From contig NZ_CM001484.1 of NCBI RefSeq assembly GCF_000243395.2, positions 1,036,089 to 1,100,088 on the forward strand: 64,000 nucleotides of DNA, written 5' to 3'. Both the position numbers and the translations under genes were made by a program. This DNA comes from Saccharomonospora glauca K62. Its GTDB lineage: Bacteria > Actinomycetota > Actinomycetes > Mycobacteriales > Pseudonocardiaceae. A model generated the notes under the pieces. The model was not told the origin of the DNA and made no database searches. It saw only the letters and a list, made by a program, of their open reading frames with translations. Positions 17,830 through 26,850 of the stretch are shown piece by piece (position 1 is the stretch's first letter; the number at the start of each line of letters is the position of its first letter).

Positions 17830-18189
17830 ATGAACACCCTGGACGCGTTGGACGCTCAGTCGCTGCGTTCTGACATCCCCTACTTCCGCCCGGGCGACAC
17901 GCTGAAGGTTCACGTCCGCGTCATCGAGGGCAACCGCGAGCGCAACCAGGTGTTCGAGGGCGTGGTCATCCGCCGGCAGGGCGGTGGCATCCGCGAGACC
18001 TTCACCGTGCGCAAGGTCTCCTTCGGTGTCGGCGTCGAGCGGACCTTCCCGGTGCACTCGCCGAACATCGCCAAGATCGAGGTCGTCCGCCGCGGTGACG
18101 TGCGTCGTGCGAAGCTGTACTACCTGCGTGATCTTCGCGGCAAGGCCGCCAAGATCAAGGAGCGCCGGGAAACCCCCTCTGCCTCGTGA
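17830..18189 (+). CDS. rplS: 50S ribosomal protein L19
   Basis: The 119-residue product starts at ATG 17830. It matches bacterial L19 throughout: [47 protein letters not shown] and [19 protein letters not shown]19 sits at the interface of the two ribosomal subunits. The frame is open upstream to 17710, but that region is the trmD-rplS spacer. The spacer of 150 bp suggests a secondary promoter or leader. A perfect 16-base palindrome begins immediately after the stop codon. Confidence 0.96.
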   Translation: MNTLDALDAQSLRSDIPYFRPGDTLKVHVRVIEGNRERNQVFEGVVIRRQGGGIRETFTVRKVSFGVGVERTFPVHSPNIAKIEVVRRGDVRRAKLYYLRDLRGKAAKIKERRETPSAS

Positions 18190-18205
18190 GTAGTCGGCCG
18201 ACTAC
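18190..18205 (+). terminator. Perfect 16-bp palindrome after rplS
   Basis: GTAGTCGG followed by CCGACTAC starts one base after the rplS stop and ends 14 bases before the lepB start. It can fold as a six-base stem with a GGCC loop. It may end the rplS transcript or act as an operator for lepB; there is no U-tract. Confidence 0.45.
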
Positions 18206-18219
18206 CGTAGTCTGACGAC

Positions 18220-19212
18220 GTGGTGGAGTCAGTGCCCTCGAACGCTGCGGAAGACGAGCCGGATCGCCCTGAGGACGACAAGGAGTCGAGAGCGTCTTCG
18301 GACGCCTCCTCGGCCTCGTCGGCTCCGGGCGATTCGTCGTCTTCCGGGGCCGGTGAGGGAGATACGCGGTCGGCCAAGCGAAACAAGCAGCGTTCCTTCT
18401 GGAAAGAGCTGCCCATTCTCATCGTCGTCGCGCTCGTGCTGGCGTTTCTGATCCAGCAGTTCGTCGCGCGGGTCTACATGATCCCGTCGGGCTCGATGGA
18501 GAAGACGTTGCACGGCTGTCCGGGCTGCACACCGGACCGCATCCTCGTCGACAAGGTCACCTACCACTTCACCGATCCCGCTCCGGGTGACGTGGTGGTG
18601 TTCCGTGGCCCGGACGCGTGGGTGGAGGACGACCCGCCGAGCGAGTCGTCGGACAACCCCATCGCGAGCTTCTTCCAGAACATCGGTTCGGTGTTCGGGC
18701 TCGCGCCGCCCGACGAGCGTGACTTCGTCAAGCGCATCATCGCCACCGGCGGGCAGACGGTCGAGTGCTGCGACGACCGGAACCGTGTCATGGTCGACGG
18801 CAAGCCGCTGGACGAGCCGTACATCTACTGGCAGGGCGGCAAGGCCGAGCAGCGGGAGTTCGGCCCGGTGAAAGTGCCCGAGAACACCGTGTGGGTGATG
18901 GGCGACAACCGCAACAACTCGTCCGACTCGCGGTTCCAGGGCGGTGGCGGTGAGCGCGGGGCCGTGCCCGTGGAGAACATCATCGGCAAGGCCCGTCTGA
19001 TCGTTCTGCCGCCGTCTCGTTGGGCCGTGGTGAGCGACCACAACCCGCAGGAAGCCTCCGAGCAGAACGCGGCCCTGAGCGCCCCCGCGTGGCAACAGGG
19101 CCTGCCCCTGGCCGCGGGCGCGCTCGCGGCGTGGCCCACACTGTTCGTGAGCCGCAAAATCGGCTCGGGAGTGCGCCGATGGGTGTCGAGGCGCCGCGGA
19201 CGGGAGCGATAG
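18220..19212 (+). CDS. lepB: Signal peptidase I
   Basis: The type I signal peptidase has 330 residues. A 60-residue disordered cytosolic N-terminus, rich in S, D and E, precedes one membrane helix at about 64-82. The catalytic Ser is S92 in IPSGSM and the general base is K171 in [11 protein letters not shown]. The [11 protein letters not shown] box follows near residue 228. Near the C-terminus (about 290-307) a second hydrophobic stretch may form another helix, as in other actinomycete enzymes. It removes signal peptides outside the membrane. It starts at GTG 18220 or 18223 and is followed by rnhB, as in M. tuberculosis (Rv2903c-Rv2902c). Confidence 0.95.
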   Translation: MVESVPSNAAEDEPDRPEDDKESRASSDASSASSAPGDSSSSGAGEGDTRSAKRNKQRSFWKELPILIVVALVLAFLIQQFVARVYMIPSGSMEKTLHGCPGCTPDRILVDKVTYHFTDPAPGDVVVFRGPDAWVEDDPPSESSDNPIASFFQNIGSVFGLAPPDERDFVKRIIATGGQTVECCDDRNRVMVDGKPLDEPYIYWQGGKAEQREFGPVKVPENTVWVMGDNRNNSSDSRFQGGGGERGAVPVENIIGKARLIVLPPSRWAVVSDHNPQEASEQNAALSAPAWQQGLPLAAGALAAWPTLFVSRKIGSGVRRWVSRRRGRER

Positions 19213-19217
19213 CTGCA

Positions 19218-20057
19218 GTGAGCGCCAACAGCGTGAGCGTGCTTCGTCCACCTCGCGCCGTCATCCGTGGCGACACGGCGTGGGCGTTGCAGTCGGCCCT
19301 CGACCGACGGGGCCTGGGCCCCGTGGCCGGCGTGGACGAGGCCGGTCGTGGTGCCTGCGCGGGTCCGTTGGTGGTCGCCGCGTGCGTGCTGCGGCCCCGT
19401 GACGCGTCCCGGTTCGCCGAGCTCACGGACTCGAAGCTGCTCACCCCGCTCGCTCGGGACCGCGTGTACGAGCGAGTCGTGCGACGGGCACTGGACTACT
19501 CGATCGTCGTCATCCCTCCCGCCGAGGTGGACGCACACGGCATCCACGTCACCAACATCGAGGGCATGCGCAGGGCCGTGGCCGGGTTGTCGGTACGTCC
19601 GGGATACGTGCTGATCGACGGCTTCCGGGTGCCGGGACTGCCCGCCCCGAGCGTGCCGGTGATCAAGGGCGACCGCGCGGTGGCGTGCGTGGCCGCGGCG
19701 TCCGTGCTCGCGAAGGTGACGAGGGACCGGATCATGGCGGGGCTGCACACCGAGTACCCGGTGTACGGATTCGACGTCCACAAGGGATACACGACCGCGG
19801 AGCACGGTGCCGCCCTGGCCGAACACGGCCCGTGTGAGGTGCACCGATGGTCGTTCACGAACGTGGCTTCCGCGGGGGCGGCGCACGGGATGCGGCCGCC
19901 TCGGCGGGTGCTGTTGAGTTTCGCCGCGTTGCAGGCGGGCGCGGTGGCTGGTACGCATCCCGCGGCGGGAGCTGCCGAGACGGCGGCGGTGAGCGAGAAT
20001 GGAGCTTCTGCCGACGACGGGTTGCAAGGCGCGCGAGGAGGGGCTCGGGTTTCATGA
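19218..20057 (+). CDS. rnhB: Ribonuclease HII
   Basis: The enzyme has about 279 residues. It shows the RNase HII signature [17 protein letters not shown], whose Asp-Glu pair is catalytic, then [15 protein letters not shown] (Asp) and the [10 protein letters not shown] block with HKGYTTAEH. It cuts RNA in RNA-DNA hybrids and removes single ribonucleotides. A start at GTG 19218 gives an N-terminus close in length to the M. tuberculosis protein; ATG 19179 has a better ribosome binding site (GGAG, seven bases away) and would overlap lepB by 34 bp. After the end of the normal fold (HRWSFTNV) the protein has about 60 extra low-complexity Ala/Gly residues. The stop overlaps the next gene. Confidence 0.93.
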   Translation: MSANSVSVLRPPRAVIRGDTAWALQSALDRRGLGPVAGVDEAGRGACAGPLVVAACVLRPRDASRFAELTDSKLLTPLARDRVYERVVRRALDYSIVVIPPAEVDAHGIHVTNIEGMRRAVAGLSVRPGYVLIDGFRVPGLPAPSVPVIKGDRAVACVAAASVLAKVTRDRIMAGLHTEYPVYGFDVHKGYTTAEHGAALAEHGPCEVHRWSFTNVASAGAAHGMRPPRRVLLSFAALQAGAVAGTHPAAGAAETAAVSENGASADDGLQGARGGARVS

Positions 20058-20377
20058 GCGCAGAGGATCTCGAGAAATACGAGACCGAGATGGAGCTGTC
20101 GCTGTACCGGGAGTACCGCGACATCGTCGGCCAGTTCTCGTACGTCGTGGAGACGGAACGGCGTTTCTACCTGGCCAACGCCGTGGACGTGCAGGTACGC
20201 GACAGCGGCGGCGACGTGTACTTCGAGGTGCGGATGTCGGATGCCTGGGTGTGGGACATGTACCGTCCCGCGCGCTTCGTGAAGAACGTCCGGGTGATCA
20301 CGTTCAAGGACGTCAACGTCGAGGAGCTCGTCAAGCCGGAGTTGCAGCTTCCGGAGGACGGGCCGTTCGGGGCCTGA
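20054..20377 (+). CDS. DUF2469 family protein
   Basis: This 107-residue protein is one of the most conserved small actinomycete proteins of unknown function (Rv2901c in M. tuberculosis). It opens with [18 protein letters not shown] and continues with [19 protein letters not shown] and [11 protein letters not shown]-terminal [16 protein letters not shown] segment follows. It is acidic and has no signal peptide. ATG 20054 overlaps the rnhB stop (ATGA), so the long tail of RNase HII ends exactly at the coupling site. Function is unknown. Confidence 0.92.
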   Translation: MSAEDLEKYETEMELSLYREYRDIVGQFSYVVETERRFYLANAVDVQVRDSGGDVYFEVRMSDAWVWDMYRPARFVKNVRVITFKDVNVEELVKPELQLPEDGPFGA

Positions 20378-20434
20378 ATCGTCCGTGACGGGCACGTAGC
20401 GCGTTCGGGTGCTGTCCGTCCGCGTGCGAGGGAG

Positions 20435-20461
20435 TTGTCCACAGGAACCCGGTTGTCCACA
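20435..20461 (+). promoter_or_regulatory. Two DnaA-box-like 9-mers upstream of yraN
   Basis: TTGTCCACA occurs at 20435-20443 and again at 20453-20461, in the same orientation and 18 bp apart. This is the preferred DnaA box in Streptomyces. It lies in the 129-bp gap between DUF2469 and yraN, so DnaA could regulate the yraN-yifB-dprA genes. Confidence 0.55.
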
Positions 20462-20506
20462 GCCTCGCCGTGGTGAGCTGGTTGCCCCCGTGGTCGTGCT
20501 GGCAGC

Positions 20507-20965
20507 GTGAGTGCCGGCAACGAACGACCATCGGGGGTGACGAGAGTGAGCGCGGTGCACGCGGTGAGGCCCGGCGGCCGGACACGGGTGTCGGCCGAGG
20601 TGGAGAAGGCCGGGCGTTCGGCGCTGCTCGGGCGACGTGGGGAGGAGCTTGCCGCCGACTATCTTCGGCGCCGCGGTTTGGTCGTGCTGGAGCGCAACTG
20701 GCGTTGTCGGGAGGGCGAGCTCGATCTCCTCGCCACCGACGGCCGAACACTGATCGTGTGTGAGGTCAAGACCCGGTCGGGCCGAAGCCACGGAACTCCC
20801 GCCGAAGCCGTCACGCCGGAGAAACGCGACCGTATCCGAAGCCTCACCCTGCGCTGGTTGGCTGCCAGGAGGGTGGCGTGGTGCCCGCTGCGGTTCGACG
20901 TCATCGCCATCGAGTGCCCGCCGGGGCGGGAGCCGGTCCTGCGGCACGTGGTGGGGGCGTTCTGA
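20507..20965 (+). CDS. YraN family (UPF0102) nuclease-like protein
   Basis: The 152-residue protein has the YraN core from GRRGEELAADYL onward, then RRRGLVVLERNWR and GELDLLATDG..TLIVCEVKTRS. The E-x-D and E-x-K residues resemble a restriction-endonuclease-like fold site. Family members are thought to act in DNA processing, but no reaction is established. The first 35 residues are poorly conserved, so internal starts such as GTG 20537 are possible. The gene directly precedes yifB (TGA then ATG with no gap) and follows the pair of DnaA-box-like sequences. Confidence 0.87.
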   Translation: MSAGNERPSGVTRVSAVHAVRPGGRTRVSAEVEKAGRSALLGRRGEELAADYLRRRGLVVLERNWRCREGELDLLATDGRTLIVCEVKTRSGRSHGTPAEAVTPEKRDRIRSLTLRWLAARRVAWCPLRFDVIAIECPPGREPVLRHVVGAF

Positions 20966-22477
20966 ATGGCCCTCGCGCGAAGTTGGTCCATCGCCCTGCT
21001 CGGTATCGAGGGGCGGTTGGTGGAGATCGAGGCGGACATCGGCGCGGGGATGCCGGGAACGAAGCTGGTGGGGCTCCCCGACCCCGGTCTGCGGGAAGCG
21101 AAGGATCGGGTGCGGACAGCGGTCCGCAACAGCCGTTACGCCTGGCCCGACACCAACGTCACGCTGGGGCTCTCGCCCGCGAACCTGCCCAAGGTGGGGT
21201 CTTCGTACGACCTCGGTATCGCCGTGGCGGTGCTCGCGGCGTCGGGGATCGTCCCCGGCGGGGAACTCGGTGGCACCGTCCTGCTGGGCGAACTGGCGTT
21301 GGACGGTCGGCTGCGCCCGGTGTCGGGGGTCCTGCCCGCCCTCCTGGCGGCTCGGCGGCTCGGTCACCGCCGCGCCGTCGTCCCCGTCGAATGCGTACCG
21401 GAGGCAGCGCTCGTCGACGGTGTCGAGGTCCTGGGCGCTCCCGCGTTGACCGACGTCGTCGAGTGGCTGCGCCACGAGGGCGAGTTGGTGCGTCCCGACG
21501 TTCCCGAGGTCGGTCACGTCGAGCCCGTTCCGGACCTGGCGGACGTGGTGGGACAGCCCGAGGCCCGATGGGCTCTGGAGGTCGCCGCCGCGGGCGGGCA
21601 CCACGTTCTGCTGACCGGCCCTCCCGGCACGGGCAAGACGATGCTCGCCACCCGGCTTCCCGGACTGCTGCCCCCGCTGTCGAGGGACGAGGCGCTGGAG
21701 GTGGCGGCCGTCCGCTCGGTGGATGGATCACTCAGCCGGTCGGCGCCTCTTCCCACGGTGCCACCGTTCGTCGCGCCGCATCATTCGATTTCGGTGGCGG
21801 CGCTCGTGGGAGGCGGCAGTGGTCTCGCGGCGCCCGGAGCCATCAGCAAGGCCCATCGCGGGGTCCTGTTCCTGGACGAGGCCGCCGAGTTCGGGGCCGA
21901 GCGCCTGGAGTCCCTTCGGACGGTGTTGGAGGAGGGCGAGGTTCGCATCGCGCGTGCCAAGGGCGTGGTGCGGTACCCGGCGTCGTTCCAGCTCGTGATG
22001 GCGAGCAATCCCTGTCCGTGTGCGCCGCCGCGCGAGGTCGACTGCACGTGTACCCCCACGGCACGGCGGCGGTATCTGAGCAGGCTGTCGGGGCCGCTGC
22101 TGGACCGGGTAGACCTGCGAGTCCGGATGCGCCCGGTCACGGCCAGGAGGGCTCATGAGGCGTGTCGGCCGGAGACCACCGAGGTGGTGCGGGCCCGCGT
22201 CGTGGCGGCTCGGAATCGGGCGGCCGCGCGGTGGGCCGAGCACGGTTGGCGTACCAACGCGGCCGTGCCGGGGCCCGCTCTGTGGCGGGAGTTCGCGCTG
22301 CCACGCAGCGCCACGGCGTTGGTCGAGCGGAGCCTCCAACGCGGAGCGATCACGGCTCGGGGCGCCGATCGCTGTCTGCGGGTCGCCTGGACCCTGGCGG
22401 ATCTCGACGGGGCGGACCGCCCCGAGAGCGACCACGTCGCGGCGGCGTTGGAGTTCCGTGACCGGAGGGCCGCATGA
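20966..22477 (+). CDS. YifB/ComM family Mg chelatase-like AAA+ ATPase
   Basis: The protein has 503 residues. An N-terminal Lon-protease-like domain (about 10-170, with GMPGTKLVGLPD) precedes the AAA+ core with Walker A GPPGTGKT at 218-225. The Walker B region is VLFLDEAAEF near 300. A cysteine cluster NPCPC..DCTCT follows near 350, and the C-terminal helical domain closes the protein. ComM, the characterised member, is a hexameric helicase that promotes branch migration during natural transformation. It is coupled to dprA by an ATGA overlap and preceded by yraN, the same order as Rv2898c-Rv2896c. Confidence 0.93.
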   Translation: MALARSWSIALLGIEGRLVEIEADIGAGMPGTKLVGLPDPGLREAKDRVRTAVRNSRYAWPDTNVTLGLSPANLPKVGSSYDLGIAVAVLAASGIVPGGELGGTVLLGELALDGRLRPVSGVLPALLAARRLGHRRAVVPVECVPEAALVDGVEVLGAPALTDVVEWLRHEGELVRPDVPEVGHVEPVPDLADVVGQPEARWALEVAAAGGHHVLLTGPPGTGKTMLATRLPGLLPPLSRDEALEVAAVRSVDGSLSRSAPLPTVPPFVAPHHSISVAALVGGGSGLAAPGAISKAHRGVLFLDEAAEFGAERLESLRTVLEEGEVRIARAKGVVRYPASFQLVMASNPCPCAPPREVDCTCTPTARRRYLSRLSGPLLDRVDLRVRMRPVTARRAHEACRPETTEVVRARVVAARNRAAARWAEHGWRTNAAVPGPALWREFALPRSATALVERSLQRGAITARGADRCLRVAWTLADLDGADRPESDHVAAALEFRDRRAA

Positions 22478-23607
22478 GCACCGACGCCATCAGGACGGCG
22501 CGGGCCTACCTGCTTCGCGTCGCCGAGCCGCCCGCGCCCGCGCTCTGGCGGTTCGTCGCCGAGTACGGGCCGATCGACGCGGCTCGCAAGGTGCGTGCGG
22601 CCGACGTGCCCGACCGGGTGGCGGCCGAGACCGCCGCCCGGCGGCAACTCGATCTGGCCGAACACGACTTGGAATTCGGCGCCGCGCGAGGTGCTCGGCT
22701 GGTGATCCCCGAGGACGACGAATGGCCCGCGTGGCCGCTGTTGTCGCTCGAAGTCGCTACCGGTCGTGGCGTCGAGGGGATGGCACCCCCGCTGGCGTTG
22801 TGGGTGCGGGGCGAAGCCGTGCTCGACGACGTGCTTTCCGACGCGGTGGCCATCGTCGGTGCCCGCGCCGCGACCGACTACGGCGAGAGCACGGCGACCG
22901 AGTTCGCCTACGAGCTCTCCGGTGCCGGGACGACCGTCGTGTCGGGTGCGGCCTACGGCATCGACGGCGCGGCCCATCGGGGAGCCCTCGCGGCCGGGGG
23001 AGTCACGGTCGCCGTGCTCGGCTGTGGGCTCGACGTGGGATATCCCGCGGGCCATGTCGGGTTGCTCAATCGCGTGGCGCAGCGCGGTGCCGTGGTCTCG
23101 GAGTATCCGCCGAACACCCAGCCGGCACGGCACCGCTTCCTGGTACGCAACCGCCTGCTGGCCGCCTTGACAGCCGGGACGGTGGTCGTCGAGGCGGGGC
23201 GTCGCAGCGGAGCCCGCAACACGGCCACCACCGCGGGACTGCTCGGCAAGGCGGTCATGGCGGTTCCGGGGCCGATCACGTCGGCGTCGTCCGTGGGATG
23301 TCATCAACTCGTCAGGGACTCGCGGGCCACGCTGGTCGCCTCCGTGGCCGACGTGGTGGAGACCGTGGGCAGGTTGGGCAGCGGTCTCACCCGACACGGT
23401 GACGGGCCGCGGCGGCGTACGGACGATCTCGACCCGGAATCCCTGCGTGTGTTCGAGGCCCTGCCCGCCCGAGGCGGTCGCTCGCCCGAGGCGATCGCCA
23501 CCGAGTCGGGTGTCGGCCTCCGGCGCGTGCGTGCGGTGCTTCCCACGTTGGAGCTCGCCGGTTTGGCGGAGCGGTGCGACGAGGGCTGGAAGCAGCGAAA
23601 CGCGTGA
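22474..23607 (+). CDS. dprA: DNA-processing protein DprA
   Basis: The product has 377 residues. A helical N-terminal region precedes the Rossmann-like DprA domain with AIVGARAATDYG (about 126-137), VVSGAAYGIDGAAH, VAVLGCGLDVGYP, RFLVRNRLLAAL and GARNTATTAG. A winged-helix-like domain (about 310-377) ends it. DprA loads RecA on incoming single-stranded DNA in naturally competent bacteria. No com uptake genes are in this window, so the cellular role here, transformation or general recombination, is open. It starts within the yifB stop. Confidence 0.93.
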   Translation: MSTDAIRTARAYLLRVAEPPAPALWRFVAEYGPIDAARKVRAADVPDRVAAETAARRQLDLAEHDLEFGAARGARLVIPEDDEWPAWPLLSLEVATGRGVEGMAPPLALWVRGEAVLDDVLSDAVAIVGARAATDYGESTATEFAYELSGAGTTVVSGAAYGIDGAAHRGALAAGGVTVAVLGCGLDVGYPAGHVGLLNRVAQRGAVVSEYPPNTQPARHRFLVRNRLLAALTAGTVVVEAGRRSGARNTATTAGLLGKAVMAVPGPITSASSVGCHQLVRDSRATLVASVADVVETVGRLGSGLTRHGDGPRRRTDDLDPESLRVFEALPARGGRSPEAIATESGVGLRRVRAVLPTLELAGLAERCDEGWKQRNA

Positions 23608-23702
23608 GTCGGAAGCCGGCGTCGAGGGGATGACGATCACGATCCAGGTCTTGGGCGTGGCGATGCTTGACTGGGTGGTGCCCGGCAGCGCAGCGTCAGA
23701 AT

Positions 23703-24722
23703 ATGACGACGAAGCGTCCTCACCGCGGAGGCGGCAGGTCCGTCGTGGAGCGGCTGCGCTGCGCTCTCCCGCACCCCGTCACCGAGGTGGTGGACGATTA
23801 CGAGGAGCATCTGCGTGACGAACGGGGGCTGTCGCAGCACACCGTCCGGGCGTACCTCGGGGACGTCGTCTCGCTCTTGGCGTTCCTCCACGGGGTGACG
23901 CCGGACGACGAGCGTGACGAGCAGCCTCCCACTTCCGACGGACCCGCGCGACTCGGAACACTCGACGTCGGGGTGCTTCGGGCCTGGCTGGCTCGGCAAC
24001 GCGAGCAAGGCCGCAGCCGCACCACGTTGGCGAGGCGGGCGGCATCGGCGAGGACATTCACCGCATGGGCGTACCGGCGGGGGTTGCTGGAGTCCGACCC
24101 CGGTGCTCGGCTGGCCGCTCCGCGTCCGCACCGCACGCTTCCCGGCGTGCTCCGGCAGGACGAGGCCGCCGAACTCATGCAGGTCACCGCGTTGGGAGCC
24201 GAGGACGGGCATCCCATCGCGCTACGCGATCACGCTCTGATCGAGTTGCTGTATGCCACAGGTGTGCGAATCTCAGAACTGTGCGGACTCGACATCGACG
24301 ACGTTGACTTCGAACGTCGGGTCGTCCGCGTCCTGGGAAAGGGGAGGAAACAACGAATGGTGCCGTTCGGCCTGCCTGCGGAGCGTGCGCTCCGGTCGTG
24401 GCTGAGGCAGGGACGCCCGACCGTGGCGACTCATGACTCCGGTCCGGCGCTCTTCCTCGGTGCTCGGGGTGGGCGGGTGAATCCGCGAACGGTACGCCGA
24501 GTCGTGCACGAGGCCGTGGCCGCCGTGCCCGGCGCTGCCGACATCGGCCCGCACGGGCTGCGGCACTCCGCGGCGACCCACATGCTCGACGGTGGCGCCG
24601 ATCTTCGCAGCGTTCAGGAACTGCTCGGTCACGCTACGCTGGCCACGACGCAGCTCTACACTCACGTGACAGTCGAGCGGCTGAAGGCGATCCATGACCA
24701 GACCCACCCCCGTGCCCGGTGA
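23703..24722 (+). CDS. xerC: Tyrosine recombinase XerC
   Basis: The protein has 339 residues from ATG 23703, within the usual XerC size plus a 20-residue basic N-terminus. The SAM-like DNA-binding domain covers about 25-125. The catalytic set is complete: Arg189 (GVRISEL), Lys213 (GKGRKQR), His284 and Arg287 (HGLRHS), His310 ([10 protein letters not shown]) and the nucleophile Tyr319 (QLYTHV). XerC resolves chromosome dimers at dif with XerD and FtsK. Context is the conserved dprA-xerC locus rather than a mobile element. It overlaps the whiG start by 29 bp. Confidence 0.93.
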   Translation: MTTKRPHRGGGRSVVERLRCALPHPVTEVVDDYEEHLRDERGLSQHTVRAYLGDVVSLLAFLHGVTPDDERDEQPPTSDGPARLGTLDVGVLRAWLARQREQGRSRTTLARRAASARTFTAWAYRRGLLESDPGARLAAPRPHRTLPGVLRQDEAAELMQVTALGAEDGHPIALRDHALIELLYATGVRISELCGLDIDDVDFERRVVRVLGKGRKQRMVPFGLPAERALRSWLRQGRPTVATHDSGPALFLGARGGRVNPRTVRRVVHEAVAAVPGAADIGPHGLRHSAATHMLDGGADLRSVQELLGHATLATTQLYTHVTVERLKAIHDQTHPRAR

Positions 24723-25866
24723 GGCCGCCACTGCCGAGGCGGGCGCAGCGGTTCCGCCACAGGACGGGCGGGGAGGCGGGAAGGTCATGACCGCGGCCCA
24801 GACCGAGGACGCCTGTGCCCCCATCCCCGTCGGCGACCGCTCGACCGAACCCTCCGGAGTGCCGGCCGCCGAGCCCGTCGCCGTGGACTCGGTCGGCGGG
24901 GCCACCGCTGTCGGCCCCGCTGCGGAGGTCGAGGGCGGAGACGTCGCCGAGCCGGTCGTCGACCCGGTCACGGAGCCGGGTATTGAGGCCTCCGCCGAGC
25001 CGATCGCCGACCTCGCCCCGGACCTCCCCGTCGAGCCGGTCGCCGAGTCGCTCGTCAACGAGCCCTCCGCCGACTCGGCTGTGGAGCCCTCCGCCGAACC
25101 GGCCGAGTCGACCATCGAGGCGCTGTGGCGGCAGTTCACGCGTTCCCCGAGCCAACAGGTGCGCGACCGTCTCGTCCTTCACTACGCCCCGCTGGTCAAG
25201 TACGTCGCGGGTCGGGTCGGCACGGGGCTGCCCACCCACATCGACGTGGCAGACCTCATCCAGTCGGGCATCTTCGGCCTGGTCGACGCCATCGAGAAGT
25301 TCGACCCCGACCGTGGCCTGCGGTTCGAGACGTACGCCATGCAACGCATCCGCGGCGCGATCCTCGACGACCTCCGCTCGCAGGACTGGGTACCGCGCGT
25401 GGTGCGCAGCAGGGCTCGGGAGGTCGAGCGTGCCCACGAACGGCTCGGCGCCCGACTGCATCGCACACCGACCGACGCGGAGGTCGCGGCCGAACTCGGC
25501 ATTTCCCTTCGGGAGCTGCGCGACCTGTACAGCCAGCTCAGGCTGACGAGCGTGCTCGCGCTCGACGACCTCATGGGGTCGAACAAGGACAACAACATGG
25601 GCTCGCCCGCCGACACGCTGCCGGACGAGGACGCGGTGGACCCCGCCGCCGTGCTGGTCGACCGGGACAACCGCAAACAACTCGCCGAGGCCATCGCCCA
25701 GCTCAACGAGCGCGACCGCATCGTGGTGAGCCTCTACTACTTCGAGAACCTCACGCTCGCCGAGATCGGCAAGGTCCTGGGGGTCACGGAGTCGCGGGTG
25801 AGCCAGTTGCACACCCGAGCCGTGCTGCGACTGCGCGCCAAGCTGGTCGAGAACGCCGGGTCGTGA
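24694..25866 (+). CDS. whiG: WhiG/FliA-type RNA polymerase sigma factor
   Basis: The last 260 residues form a complete sigma-28-like factor. Region 2 contains [33 protein letters not shown] and [19 protein letters not shown]. Region 3 contains [15 protein letters not shown] and region 4 ends with [21 protein letters not shown]. WhiG starts the sporulation programme of aerial hyphae in Streptomyces and is held by c-di-GMP-bound RsiG. The first 130 residues are an unusual low-complexity Ala/Glu/Pro/Val tract with SAEP-like repeats, which would not be expected in a standard WhiG. Starts at 24694 (overlaps xerC) or 24787 (GGAGG nearby) are possible. A sporulation role is family inference; no motility genes are seen. 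Confidence 0.88.
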   Translation: MTRPTPVPGEAATAEAGAAVPPQDGRGGGKVMTAAQTEDACAPIPVGDRSTEPSGVPAAEPVAVDSVGGATAVGPAAEVEGGDVAEPVVDPVTEPGIEASAEPIADLAPDLPVEPVAESLVNEPSADSAVEPSAEPAESTIEALWRQFTRSPSQQVRDRLVLHYAPLVKYVAGRVGTGLPTHIDVADLIQSGIFGLVDAIEKFDPDRGLRFETYAMQRIRGAILDDLRSQDWVPRVVRSRAREVERAHERLGARLHRTPTDAEVAAELGISLRELRDLYSQLRLTSVLALDDLMGSNKDNNMGSPADTLPDEDAVDPAAVLVDRDNRKQLAEAIAQLNERDRIVVSLYYFENLTLAEIGKVLGVTESRVSQLHTRAVLRLRAKLVENAGS

Positions 25867-26478
25867 CGCGGCCTTCCCGCGTCCGGCGGGCCGGGGTGAC
25901 AGGAGCGTGTCCACCCAGGGCTTGAGCCGGAGGCCCGAGTCCGGAACGACGAGTCGGAGCGGATCGAGGTACTCGCTTCCGCGTCGTACTCCCCAGTGCA
26001 GGCACGCTTCCGTGGGGCAGCCGGGATGCCCGCCGGTCACCGTTCCGATGGGCTGACCACGGTGCACGTGCTCGCCAGCCGAGACCTTCCGTTCCACCGG
26101 TTCGTACGTCGTACGTAGCCCGCCGGCGTGGTCGATCGAGACGACTCCGCGCCCGGCCACGCGGCCCGCGAACACCACGGTCCCCTCGGCCGCTGCCAGC
26201 ACCTCCCGCCCCGGCTCGGCCGCGAGGTCGACGCCGCGGTGACCGGGACCGTAGGGGCCGGGTGGTCGGTCGAACACTCGTACCACCGAAGGGCGTCCCC
26301 GCAACGGCCACGAGAACCGGGGTGGCTCGGCGCGCGGGCCCGTCGCGGAGTACGTGTCGGTCCGTTCCGCCCACGATCCGGCGACGCCCGATCCGGTCAC
26401 GATCGTCGCCGTCACCACGGCGAACAGGAGCGCGCCGACCAGCACGGCTGACGGCGCCCGTGTGAGTGCGGGGCTCAT
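25867..26478 (-). CDS. M23 family metallopeptidase (LytM-type), 3' end unresolved
   Basis: From ATG 26478 the protein has an N-terminal membrane/signal helix (about 9-33). The LytM domain follows, with His80 and Asp84 in GHRGVDLA and His161 in CLHWGV. Such enzymes cleave peptidoglycan crosslinks outside the cell. The family sequence should end soon after DPLRLV...RLKPW near residue 187. Yet no in-frame stop occurs before the convergent whiG, and the frame stays open antisense to that gene to 24634. That would give 614 residues. The coordinates given here cover only the supported part. A missing stop, a sequencing error or a real long overlap are all possible. M. tuberculosis Rv2891 occupies the same site. 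Confidence 0.75.
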
Positions 26479-26850
26479 GAGGACAGCGTCGGTGGGGCGG
26501 GAGCGCGGGGAAAGAAGGAGCACCGACGCTGTGGACAACTCGGTGGAGGTCCTCCGTAGCGGCCCCCGCCCTGTGGACAAGTGGCCGCCGAGTCGAGCTC
26601 CGAGCAGGTGGCCGCGTACACTGACTGGCGCAGTCTGTGCTCGCACAGCTGACTTCGCGTGCGCGTGCCGCTCCGCTCGCCAATGGCTTGCCCGATGGTG
26701 AACGGCGCACGGGCGCCCGGCGGTCTCCCGGATGTCGCGGGAGTCCGGGTGCTCGCACGGCACCAGGGCGGAGGACCACCCGGCCTCCGCGACAACCGGC
26801 CACGCGCGCCTTCCGGGCGCGCTCGAGACAGAAGAGGTGCGAATCCGGCC
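26479..26850 (+). other. Divergent intergenic region upstream of rpsB
   Basis: This 372-bp spacer has no supported gene. It contains the two DnaA-box-like sequences at 26530-26580, a TACACT hexamer at 26617-26622 that could be the -10 box of rpsB, and a long leader of about 225 bp before the rpsB start. Confidence 0.4.
26530..26580 (-). promoter_or_regulatory. Two DnaA-box-like 9-mers between the M23 gene and rpsB
   Basis: TGTGGACAA, the complement of TTGTCCACA, occurs at 26530-26538 and 26572-26580, 42 bp apart and in the same orientation. They lie in the 372-bp divergent spacer and could bind DnaA near either promoter. Confidence 0.5.

Noticed and set aside
23703-24722. Phage integrase instead of XerC
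   Set aside because: Position after dprA, the size of 339 residues and the full Xer motif set point to the housekeeping recombinase. No attachment repeats or phage genes are near.
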